A stretch of DNA of 8,567 bases. Source: Planctomycetota bacterium (GTDB taxonomy: Bacteria > Planctomycetota > Planctomycetia > Pirellulales > Thermoguttaceae). The notes under the pieces were generated by a model that saw nothing but the letters and a program-made list of their open reading frames with translations, was not told the DNA's origin and made no database searches. A program made the translations under genes and the position numbers. This document shows, in pieces, positions 1-6,227 of the stretch (positions are counted from its first letter, which is position 1; each line of letters starts with the position of its first letter). Location of the stretch: assembly GCA_013202535.1 (NCBI GenBank), contig JABMRP010000106.1:1-8567 (forward strand), given 5' to 3'.

Positions 1-2663
1 CCCATTACCTTTACGATGCCGGCGGTAACGCGGTTTCCGGCGACATGGTGGCCGGCCCGCCCCGACGCGTGCAGTGGAAGGCGGGGCCCATGTTCGGGCG
101 GCACCACGACGTGGCGGCCAGCATCAGCGCCGCCGTGTCGGCCGGTGGGCGGGTTTTTTACATCATCGACGAAGGGCCGGCCAGCCTGATGCACTATCCG
201 CCCCAATGGCGGCTGGTCGCCCGGGATGCGTTCAACGGCGTGTTGCTGTGGAAACGGCCGATCCCCACCTGGGCCGATTACCGGCGACCCTTCCGCTCCG
301 GTCCGCCCCAGTTGCCGCGTCGTCTGGTGGCCGTCGGCGACCGCGTGTACGTTACGCTTGGCCTGGATGCCCCGATCTCGGTTCTGGATTCGGCCCGCGG
401 CAAAACGAAGATGGTGTTTTCCGAGACCGCCGGAGCCGACGAGATTCTGCTTTGCGATGGCGTGTTGATTTGCGCGACCTGCGACCCCAAATCACAAGAG
501 GAAGACGAAGCGGCAACGCGTCGGGGAGTACCCGCACCGAGTGTGCCGAGAAGCTTGGTGGCCGTCGACGCGAAGACAGGCAGGTTGCTGTGGCGCAAGT
601 CGGGTGACGAGATGGCCGGTTTTCGTCCGGCCGCGCTGGCCGCCGCCACGCAGGGCGTTGTCTTTCAATGCGGCGACCGCGTGCGTTGCGTCGAGCTTCG
701 TAGCGGAGAACCGAAATGGCAACAGGACCGCGCTGCCGGTGTTGCCGCTCCCGCGGCACCGCCGAAGAACCGCGGCAAGAAGCCGGCTCGTTCGACTGGC
801 TATTTCGCCCCGACCCTGGTCGTCAGCCCCCAGCACGGCGTCGTGCTCTCGGCCGATCGAGGGCGACTGGTGACGCTGTCGCTGGACGACGGCGCCGTGT
901 TGTGGACGTGTCCCTGCGCCAGCGATTTTCATGCTCCCGCCGACGTGTTCCTGGCCGACGGACTCGTCTGGGCCGGGCTATTTGCCGCCGAAGGACGCGA
1001 CCCCAAGACCGGTGAAATCCAGCGCGCCGTCGACATTACCGGGCTGCTCACCCCCGGGCATCATCCGCGATGTTATCGCAACAAGGCGACCGAGCGGTTC
1101 ATCATCACCGACAAACGCGGGCTGGAGTTTATCGCTCTGGGCGATGACGATCATAGCCGCAACAACTGGGCTCGCGGCGGTTGCCAATACGGCATGATGC
1201 CCGGCAACGGCATGGTGTACATACCGCCGAATGCGTGTTGCTGTTACGCGGGCGCCATGTTGCACGGTTTCTACGCTTTGGCTCCGGAGGCCGACTCGCC
1301 GCCGACGGCACCACGCGACGATGTCCGGTTGGAAAAAGGGCCGGCGTTCGCGTCCCTCCTGGTCTCTGCCGGAGGGAGAGGGGAGGACTGGCCGACGTTT
1401 CGGGGAGATGCGATGCGAAGTGGTTCGACCGATGTGGCTTTGCCCGCGTCGCTGTCGAAGCAGTGGGAAGCCGCCATCGGAGGTAAACTGACAACGCCCG
1501 TGATCGCCGACGGCCGGTTGTTGGTCGCTTCGGTCGAGCAGGGCCGGGTCGTCGCATTGGACGCGACTGATGGAAAACGGCTCTGGTCGTTCGATACGGC
1601 CGGGCGGATCGATACACCGCCGACGTTGTACGGCGGGCTGGCCCTGTTCGGGGCCACCGATGGTTGGGTCTACTGCCTCAGCGCGGCCGACGGAGAACTC
1701 GTCTGGCGGTTTCGCGCCGCGCCGCGCGACCGCCGCATCGTGGTCGACGGGAAGCTTGAGTCCGTCTGGCCCGTTCACGGCAACGTGCTGGTCGTCGACG
1801 GTGTCGCGTACATGGCGGCCGGCCGATCGGCCTATCTCGACGGCGGCATTTACCTTTACGGCTTGGACCCGGCGACGGGCAAAGTGCTCTGCAAGACGCA
1901 AGTCGCCATCCCCCACGAGAAAGACCAGAGCATCGCCTTCGTGATGGCCGGCGCGCGGCCCGACGTGTTGGTGACCGACGGAAAATACATCTATCTCCAG
2001 CAACTCAAGTTCGACAAGAAGCTGGTCCGGCAGCCCGGTTTCGGGCGGCATCTGATGTGTCACTCGGGCTTGGCCGACGACTCCTGGTTCTATCGCACCT
2101 TCTGGCGGCTGGGATACGGCGATTCGCTCGACTTCCCGAATTCGTACATCAAACACGACCTGCGCGTACCGTTTGGCCAGTTGCTGGTCTTCGACGACCG
2201 CCGCGTGTGCGGGCTGCAAACGTTCTTTTCGCCGGGGATCGTAGCCAGTGCGGCCGCCGACTCGGGCCAAGGGTGTATGCTCTATGGCGATGCGAACACT
2301 CCGTTTACCCCCGATATGGTAACACAACCCGACGCCGATTACCCGCCGCGGATGAAACGGTCGAAAACGCCGGTCGATCACGAGTGGACGGCGAAGCTGC
2401 CCTTCCAAGCCCGGGCGATGTTGCTTGGCGGCAAGACGCTCTACATTGCCGGTTGGCCCGACGTCGTTGATCCGAACGACCCCCAAGCCGCGCCGGAAGG
2501 CCGAAAAGGCGGCCTGCTATGGACCGTCTCGGCCGAAGATGGAGCGAAGCTCTCCGAACAACGCTTGGACAGCCCGCCCGTGTTCGACGGCATGGCCGCC
2601 GCCGGGGGGAAACTGTACATGGCAACCAAAGACGGCAAGATCCACTGCTTCGGCGGTCCGTAG
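1..2663 (+). CDS. Large double PQQ-like beta-propeller protein, 5' partial
   Basis: The C-terminal part of a large outer-membrane-assembly-factor-BamB/PQQ-like propeller protein, probably exported; its substrate is unknown. The reading frame is open from base 3, and the residues before the ATG at 45 (HYLYDAGGNAV...) fit the family, so that ATG is internal and the true start lies upstream. Counting from the ATG at 45, a first propeller covers roughly residues 15-430 and contains blade signatures such as VDAKTGRLLW. It ends in a Cys-rich segment (C380, then C398-C400). A second propeller begins at DWPTFRGD (448-455) and carries LDATDGKRLW and LSAADGELVW. These A/D-x-x-x-G-x-x-x-W blade motifs define the fold but do not prove that PQQ is bound. 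A Pro/Lys-rich loop (about residues 231-247) and a Gly-rich linker (about 437-447) interrupt the fold. The family is confident; the function is not known. Confidence 0.88.
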   Translation, partial: HYLYDAGGNAVSGDMVAGPPRRVQWKAGPMFGRHHDVAASISAAVSAGGRVFYIIDEGPASLMHYPPQWRLVARDAFNGVLLWKRPIPTWADYRRPFRSGPPQLPRRLVAVGDRVYVTLGLDAPISVLDSARGKTKMVFSETAGADEILLCDGVLICATCDPKSQEEDEAATRRGVPAPSVPRSLVAVDAKTGRLLWRKSGDEMAGFRPAALAAATQGVVFQCGDRVRCVELRSGEPKWQQDRAAGVAAPAAPPKNRGKKPARSTGYFAPTLVVSPQHGVVLSADRGRLVTLSLDDGAVLWTCPCASDFHAPADVFLADGLVWAGLFAAEGRDPKTGEIQRAVDITGLLTPGHHPRCYRNKATERFIITDKRGLEFIALGDDDHSRNNWARGGCQYGMMPGNGMVYIPPNACCCYAGAMLHGFYALAPEADSPPTAPRDDVRLEKGPAFASLLVSAGGRGEDWPTFRGDAMRSGSTDVALPASLSKQWEAAIGGKLTTPVIADGRLLVASVEQGRVVALDATDGKRLWSFDTAGRIDTPPTLYGGLALFGATDGWVYCLSAADGELVWRFRAAPRDRRIVVDGKLESVWPVHGNVLVVDGVAYMAAGRSAYLDGGIYLYGLDPATGKVLCKTQVAIPHEKDQSIAFVMAGARPDVLVTDGKYIYLQQLKFDKKLVRQPGFGRHLMCHSGLADDSWFYRTFWRLGYGDSLDFPNSYIKHDLRVPFGQLLVFDDRRVCGLQTFFSPGIVASAAADSGQGCMLYGDANTPFTPDMVTQPDADYPPRMKRSKTPVDHEWTAKLPFQARAMLLGGKTLYIAGWPDVVDPNDPQAAPEGRKGGLLWTVSAEDGAKLSEQRLDSPPVFDGMAAAGGKLYMATKDGKIHCFGGP
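1353..1377. repeat. Perfect 7-bp inverted repeat inside the propeller linker
   Basis: TCCCTCC at 1353-1359 is matched by GGAGGGA at 1371-1377, with an 11-base loop. It lies within the coding sequence, exactly where the first propeller is linked to the second, and encodes a Ser/Leu/Gly/Arg stretch outside any blade. It resembles the short CCCTC/GAGGG palindromic repeats I recall as common in planctomycete genomes, but that origin is inference. Confidence 0.4.
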
Positions 2664-2828
2664 AGCATTCTTCATACACCACTCGAACTCCAACCACGCC
2701 CAGGGGTTGCAGCCCCCGGGTCGGAGAGATTGCCAAAGCCAAAACACGCACACAAACCGCCGACCCGCCGGATGCCACCCGCGGACGTGGTGTTGATTTC
2801 AAAACGCTAGGAACCCGGAGTCCCGATC
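2664..2828. other. Intergenic gap between propeller and nitroreductase genes
   Basis: A 165-base gap without a coding feature. A weak GGGG...CCCC hairpin occurs near 2703-2716, but no T-run follows it, so it is not called a terminator. I found no convincing -35/-10 pair. The right end holds the ribosome binding site of the nitroreductase gene (GGAG at 2817-2820). Confidence 0.5.
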
Positions 2829-3344
2829 ATGGAAACACTCGAAGCCATCCACACCCGTCGCAGCATTCGCAAATACGAAGACCGGCCCGTGCCGGAGGAG
2901 TTGCTACAGAAGGTGCTGGCCGCCGGAATGACCGCACCCAGCGCGCGAAATACGCAGCCTTGGCACTTCATCGTCATCGACGACCCGAAGGTGCTGGCCG
3001 AGGTTTCCAGTATCAATCCTCACGCGGCGATGGCCGAGCACGCGCCCGTGTCGGTGCTGGTCTGCGGCGATCTCAAATTGGAGCACCCCAGCGGCTACTG
3101 GGTTGTCGATTGCGCGGCTGCCGTGGAGAACATGTTGCTGGCCGCCCACGGACTGGGTCTGGGCGCCGTATGGACCGGCGTGTATCCTCGACAGCAACGC
3201 ATGGACGGATGGCGTCGACTGGCCGGATTGCCGGACCACGTCGTCGCCCATAGTCTGGTCGTGCTCGGCTATCCGGCCGTGGAAGGATCCCGCCAGGACC
3301 GGTATCGGGCCGATCGCGTGCATCGCAACGGATGGCGTGGATGA
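2829..3344 (+). CDS. Nitroreductase family protein (FMN-dependent)
   Basis: A 171-residue, probably cytoplasmic NAD(P)H:FMN oxidoreductase of the nitroreductase family; the substrate cannot be told from sequence. The FMN-phosphate-binding start RRSIRKY (residues 10-16) is present, followed by APSARNTQPWHF (36-47) with the usual N-x-Q-P-W. The helix-rich AAAVENMLLAAHGLGLGAVW segment (96-115) is the dimer/FMN-site region of the family. The C-terminal tail R-x-D-R-V-H-R-N-G-W fits the short nitroreductases that end soon after a final flavin-contacting segment. The start is supported by GGAG eight bases upstream. The length is normal for the compact subgroup. The second propeller gene follows after 47 bases on the same strand, so co-transcription is possible. 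No signal peptide is visible. Confidence 0.92.
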   Translation: METLEAIHTRRSIRKYEDRPVPEELLQKVLAAGMTAPSARNTQPWHFIVIDDPKVLAEVSSINPHAAMAEHAPVSVLVCGDLKLEHPSGYWVVDCAAAVENMLLAAHGLGLGAVWTGVYPRQQRMDGWRRLAGLPDHVVAHSLVVLGYPAVEGSRQDRYRADRVHRNGWRG

Positions 3345-3380
3345 TTCCGGGGCACGGGACCGACAGAAAACCGCGATTTA

Positions 3381-3384
3381 AGGA
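3381..3384 (+). promoter_or_regulatory. Ribosome binding site that fixes the start of the second propeller gene
   Basis: AGGA lies seven bases before the ATG at 3392. An earlier in-frame ATG at 3332 would overlap the nitroreductase gene and put 20 polar residues ahead of a clear signal peptide, so 3392 is chosen. Confidence 0.65.
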
Positions 3385-3391
3385 TTTGACC

Positions 3392-4990
3392 ATGTTACTG
3401 CGATCATGCGGCCGAGGTTTCCTCTTGGCCGGCTTTCTGGTTATGTTCATGCAGCCGGCGACCGTGCGGGCCGACGACCAACCCCAATGGGGCGAGCGTT
3501 ACTCGCGGAACATGGTTTCCGACGCCAAGGGCTTGCCCGATCACTTCGACCCGCAGACGGGCGAGAATGTGAAGTGGTCCGTCCCGCTGGGCACACACTG
3601 TTACTCGACGCCCGTGGTGGCCGGCGGCAAGGTGTTCATCGGCACCAACAACAACGAGCCGCGCGACCCCCGGCATCTCGGAGACCGCGGCGTGCTGATG
3701 TGCTTCAACGAAGCGGACGGCAGCCTTGCGTGGCAGCTCGTCGTGCCGAAGCTCGAGGGAGACATCTTCCTCGACTGGCCGCGGGCGGGGATATGCTCAC
3801 CGGCAACGGTCCAACGGGATCGGGTCTACACGGTCACCAATCGGGACGAGGTGGTCTGCCTGGACCTGCACGGCCTGGCCAACGGCAACGACGGCCCGTT
3901 CCGCGACGAAGGCCGCCACATGGCCCCGCAAGACGAACCGGCCATGGAGCCCGGTGCGCGGGATGCCGACATTCTCTGGCTGCTGGACTTGCGGACCGCC
4001 GCGGGAGTCCGTCCGCACGACTCGGCCCACAGCTCGATCCTTCTGGACGGGCCGTATCTCTATCTGAACACAAGCAACGGGCTCACCAGTAAGCACGACG
4101 GAGTCGAAAAGCCCGAGGCTCCCAGTCTGATCGTCGTCGACAAGGCCAGCGGCCGGCTGGTCGCGCGGGAGCGCGAAGGCATCAGCCGGCGAATCTTCCA
4201 CTGCACGTGGTCATCGCCGTCGCTGGGCGAAGTGAACGGCCGGCGGTTGGTCTTCTTCGGCGGAGGCGACGGCGTGGTCTATGCGTTTGATGCGCTTGGA
4301 CCGAAGGCGAGCCCGGGCGCAAAGGATGTCCAGGGCGGCCCTTCCCCCGGCGGCGAGGGATCCGCAGCGCCGGACCGTCGGGCGGAGTCGCTACGGTGTG
4401 TCTGGCGTTTCGACTGCGATCCCACGGCACCCAAGGAGAACATTCATAGTTACATCCGCAACCGCACGGAGAGCCCCAGCATTATCAAGGGGATGCCGGT
4501 CTTCCATAACGGCCGGGTTTACGTCACCGTCGGCGGCGACATCTGGTGGGGGAAGCATCAGGCGTGGCTCAAGTGCATTGATGCAACCAAGACGGGCGAT
4601 GTTACCGAAACGGGCCTGTTGTGGTCGTATCCGGTCGAGCAACACTGCTGCTCGACGCCCTCGATCCACGACGGGTTGGTTTACGTGGCCGATTGCGCCG
4701 GCAAAGTGCATTGCGTCGATGCCCAAACCGGGCACCCTTATTGGGTCCACGACGCCGGCCGCGAGATTTGGGCTTCCACGCTGGTCGCCGACGGCAAGGT
4801 CTTCATTGGCACGCGCGCGGGTGAATTCTGGATTCTGGCCGCCGGGAAGGAAAAACGGGTCCTCAGTTCGATCCGCTTGGACGCCCCGGTCATTAGCACG
4901 AGCATCGCCGCCGACGGCACGCTCTACGTCGGCACGATGACCCGGCTGTACGCACTGCAAAGGGCTGCTGCCGCATCGCAACCGCGGTAG
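3392..4990 (+). CDS. Exported PQQ-like beta-propeller protein
   Basis: A 532-residue propeller protein, predicted to be secreted to the periplasm; its ligand is unknown. A Sec signal peptide is clear: Arg near the N-terminus, hydrophobic FLLAGFLVMFM (10-20), and cleavage likely after VRA (residue 27). The mature protein starts with the family opening QPQWGERYSRNMVSDAKGLP. Blade-type motifs include FNEADGSLAW (105-114), VDKASGRLVA (249-258) and VDAQTGHPYW (442-451). Family-like stretches such as WRFDCDPTAPKEN and GGDIWWGKHQAWLKCIDATKTGDV are intact, so the gene is not decayed. A Gly/Pro/Ala-rich insert at about 303-333 separates two blades and looks like a variable linker. It follows the nitroreductase gene by 47 bases. 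Numbers are from the ATG at 3392. It resembles the second half of the protein at 1-2663 only in general blade pattern. Confidence 0.9.
   Translation: MLLRSCGRGFLLAGFLVMFMQPATVRADDQPQWGERYSRNMVSDAKGLPDHFDPQTGENVKWSVPLGTHCYSTPVVAGGKVFIGTNNNEPRDPRHLGDRGVLMCFNEADGSLAWQLVVPKLEGDIFLDWPRAGICSPATVQRDRVYTVTNRDEVVCLDLHGLANGNDGPFRDEGRHMAPQDEPAMEPGARDADILWLLDLRTAAGVRPHDSAHSSILLDGPYLYLNTSNGLTSKHDGVEKPEAPSLIVVDKASGRLVAREREGISRRIFHCTWSSPSLGEVNGRRLVFFGGGDGVVYAFDALGPKASPGAKDVQGGPSPGGEGSAAPDRRAESLRCVWRFDCDPTAPKENIHSYIRNRTESPSIIKGMPVFHNGRVYVTVGGDIWWGKHQAWLKCIDATKTGDVTETGLLWSYPVEQHCCSTPSIHDGLVYVADCAGKVHCVDAQTGHPYWVHDAGREIWASTLVADGKVFIGTRAGEFWILAAGKEKRVLSSIRLDAPVISTSIAADGTLYVGTMTRLYALQRAAAASQPR
4298..4390. repeat. 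GC-rich low-complexity insert in the second propeller gene
   Basis: These bases encode the Gly/Pro/Ala/Arg-rich residues 303-333 between blade segments ending DGVVYAFDA and resuming at LRCVWRF. The DNA is rich in GGC/CCC runs (for example CCCTTCCCCCGGCGGCGAGGG, with CCCT/AGGG ends). It is in frame and lies in a surface linker, so it is tolerated. A repeat-derived origin is only a guess. Confidence 0.3.
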
Positions 4991-5018
4991 ACGGCCGCGA
5001 AGATTGCCTCCGGCCGTC
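4990..5018 (+). terminator. GC-rich hairpin directly after the propeller stop codon
   Basis: GACGGCCG (4990-4997) pairs perfectly with CGGCCGTC (5011-5018) around a 13-base loop, beginning within the TAG stop. No T-run follows, so it is not a canonical intrinsic terminator. It may stabilise the 3' end or slow polymerase. The rest of the gap to 5113 is GC-rich, with another small hairpin (GGCAG/CTGCC near 5054-5067) and no clear promoter. Confidence 0.35.
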
Positions 5019-5113
5019 GTTGGGGGTATTCTGTGAAGCGGTGCCGTCCGGCGGCAGGCGTCTGCCCGGCGGAGACCAGGGTTGTCCAGAAACACCTTCG
5101 AGAAAGCGAGCCG

Positions 5114-6049
5114 ATGATGAACGTAGCAAGCCAACGAAACGGATTGTACGGGGCGGCGTCCCGTCTGATGATCGTCCTGATGTGCATTACCGTCTTGGTT
5201 TGGCGGGCGTGTTCGTCGGCCGACGCCGAGATCGTCCAGGAAGAGAACATCACCTACGGCAAGGGCGGTGATCGCGATCTGAAGCTCGATCTGGCGCGCC
5301 CCGAGGGAGACGGACCGTTTCCTGCGGTGGTGTTTGTTCATGGTGGCGGCTGGCGAGGCGGACATCGGGCCGGATACCGGGGAGAAATCGTCGAAGCGGC
5401 CAAGCGGGGCTACGTTGCGGTGACCGTGTCTTATCGGCTCACCGAAGCCGACGATCAAGGAAAGGCGAAGTATCCCTTTCCCGCCCAAGTGCATGACGTG
5501 AAGTGCGCGGTGCGCTGGCTGCGGGCCAATGCCGCCCGGTATCGGGTCGATCCCAAGCGGATCGGCGCCACCGGCGGTTCGGCGGGCGGACATCTCTCGT
5601 TGATGCTCGGCCTGACCGACGCCACGGCCAAACTGGAAGGCACTGGGGGCCATGCCGACCGGTCGAGCCGCGTTCAAGCCGTGGTCAACTACTTCGGCCC
5701 GACCGACATGATCGAACTCTGCCGCACGTCGTCCGGTGCGAAGCCCATTGTCGAATCGTTTCTCGACGGCACGCCGGAGGAAGCCCGCGATCGGTACCTG
5801 GCCGCCAGCCCGACGAAGTACGTCTCGAAAGACGATCCTCCTATTCTCTCGCTACACGGGGCCGACGACCGGCTCGTGCCGCCGGATCAGGCCCGCTTGC
5901 TGGACAAGAAACTGAAGGCGGCCGGGGCATCGCATACGCTGGTCCTCCTCGACGGCCAGGGGCACGGTTTCCGCGGCGAAGCGTCGGCCAAGGCGAAGAC
6001 GGCGATGTACGAATTCTTCGATGAGCACCTAAAGCCGGGAAGCCGGTGA
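5114..6049 (+). CDS. Exported alpha/beta hydrolase (esterase/lipase-like, BD-FAE type)
   Basis: A 311-residue serine hydrolase, predicted to be secreted and to cleave an ester (possibly a carbohydrate ester). Numbers are from the ATG at 5114. A hydrophobic signal segment LMIVLMCITVLVW (about 18-30) is followed by a likely cleavage site after SSADA. The oxyanion-hole motif HGGGW is at 76-80. The nucleophile is S156 in GGSAGGH, the acid is D252 in HGADDRLVP, and the base is H284 in GQGHGF, so the triad is complete. The order and spacing match the hormone-sensitive-lipase/feruloyl-esterase-like subgroup often found in planctomycete degradative loci. An in-frame ATG at 5033 would add 27 charged residues before the signal peptide and is less likely; 5117 (a second ATG) is equally possible. 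The Shine-Dalgarno sequence is weak (GAGAAAG region). Confidence 0.9.
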   Translation: MMNVASQRNGLYGAASRLMIVLMCITVLVWRACSSADAEIVQEENITYGKGGDRDLKLDLARPEGDGPFPAVVFVHGGGWRGGHRAGYRGEIVEAAKRGYVAVTVSYRLTEADDQGKAKYPFPAQVHDVKCAVRWLRANAARYRVDPKRIGATGGSAGGHLSLMLGLTDATAKLEGTGGHADRSSRVQAVVNYFGPTDMIELCRTSSGAKPIVESFLDGTPEEARDRYLAASPTKYVSKDDPPILSLHGADDRLVPPDQARLLDKKLKAAGASHTLVLLDGQGHGFRGEASAKAKTAMYEFFDEHLKPGSR

Positions 6050-6133
6050 GGAACGGTGTTGGCCGGATGAGTTGGAATAAGGAAGCTTTCACGGGTATTT
6101 CGCGCGGCACGCGCGGTCGCTTCCCGCCGCCTC
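6050..6133. other. Upstream half of the gap before the AbiE-like pair
   Basis: No gene is supported here. CGCGC (6101-6105) and GCGCG (6111-6115) form a small GC hairpin with a five-base loop and no following T-run. Composition falls from GC-rich to AT-rich as the gap approaches 6150, marking the left edge of the compositionally different module. Confidence 0.45.
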
Positions 6134-6209
6134 TACTGGCCGCAAACAACGTTAGTGGCCACTTTCTAATTAACTGGCAATATCTAAATATACTTGCCAG
6201 TTTCACTTA
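6134..6209 (+). repeat. TGGC-type boxes at exact 19-bp intervals (operator array)
   Basis: Related heptamers start at 6134 (TACTGGC), 6153 (TAGTGGC), 6172 (AACTGGC) and 6191 (TACTTGC), each exactly 19 bases after the last. A fainter match starts at 6210 (TTATGGT). The unit is best conserved in its first eight bases (T-A-C-T-G-G-C-C); the rest drifts but tends toward TTTCTAA. The array leads directly into the promoter of the AbiE-like pair, so repeated binding sites for an autoregulator are the likely meaning. With only four short units, part of the match could be chance. Confidence 0.45.
6172..6202. promoter_or_regulatory. Perfect 9-bp inverted repeat, probable operator
   Basis: AACTGGCAA at 6172-6180 is the exact reverse complement of TTGCCAGTT at 6194-6202, with a 13-base AT-rich spacer. 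The arm centres are 22 bp apart, about two helical turns, as expected for a dimer binding one face of the DNA. The right arm contains the -35 element TTGCCA, so occupancy would block RNA polymerase. AbiEi antitoxins are known to repress their own operon through inverted repeats at the promoter, and the next gene encodes an AbiEi-like winged-helix protein. Confidence 0.7.
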
Positions 6210-6221
6210 TTATGGTATACT
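6194..6221 (+). promoter_or_regulatory. Sigma70-type extended -10 promoter of the AbiE-like pair
   Basis: TTGCCA (6194-6199) and TATACT (6216-6221) are separated by 16 bases. A TGG immediately before the -10 (6213-6215) gives an extended -10. The expected start, about seven bases past the -10, is at or next to 6228, the A of the start codon, so the transcript is probably leaderless. No good Shine-Dalgarno sequence precedes that ATG, which agrees. Confidence 0.7.
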
Positions 6222-6227
6222 TGAAGC

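Noticed and set aside
978..2486. Long open frame of 502 codons on the - strand
   Set aside because: It lies wholly antisense to the first propeller gene, whose blade motifs are intact. The translation is Arg/His/Gln-rich with no recognisable domain, as expected for the reverse of GC-rich coding DNA.
3332..3391. Upstream in-frame ATG for the second propeller gene
   Set aside because: It would overlap the nitroreductase gene and bury the signal peptide. The ATG at 3392 has AGGA at the right distance.
5033..5113. Upstream in-frame ATG for the hydrolase
   Set aside because: It adds 27 charged residues ahead of the signal peptide and has no ribosome binding site.
5201..5216. Possible lipoprotein box (WRAC) in the hydrolase signal region
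   Set aside because: Trp and Arg at -3 and -2 do not fit the lipobox; cleavage after SSADA by signal peptidase I is a better fit.
4391..5677. Long open frame of 428 codons on the - strand
   Set aside because: It runs antisense across two clear genes and the gap between them, with no motif or ribosome binding site.
6134..6215. 19-bp repeats as replication-origin iterons
   Set aside because: No replication initiator or plasmid gene is present and the context is chromosomal. The array ends in a promoter, so an operator is the simpler reading.
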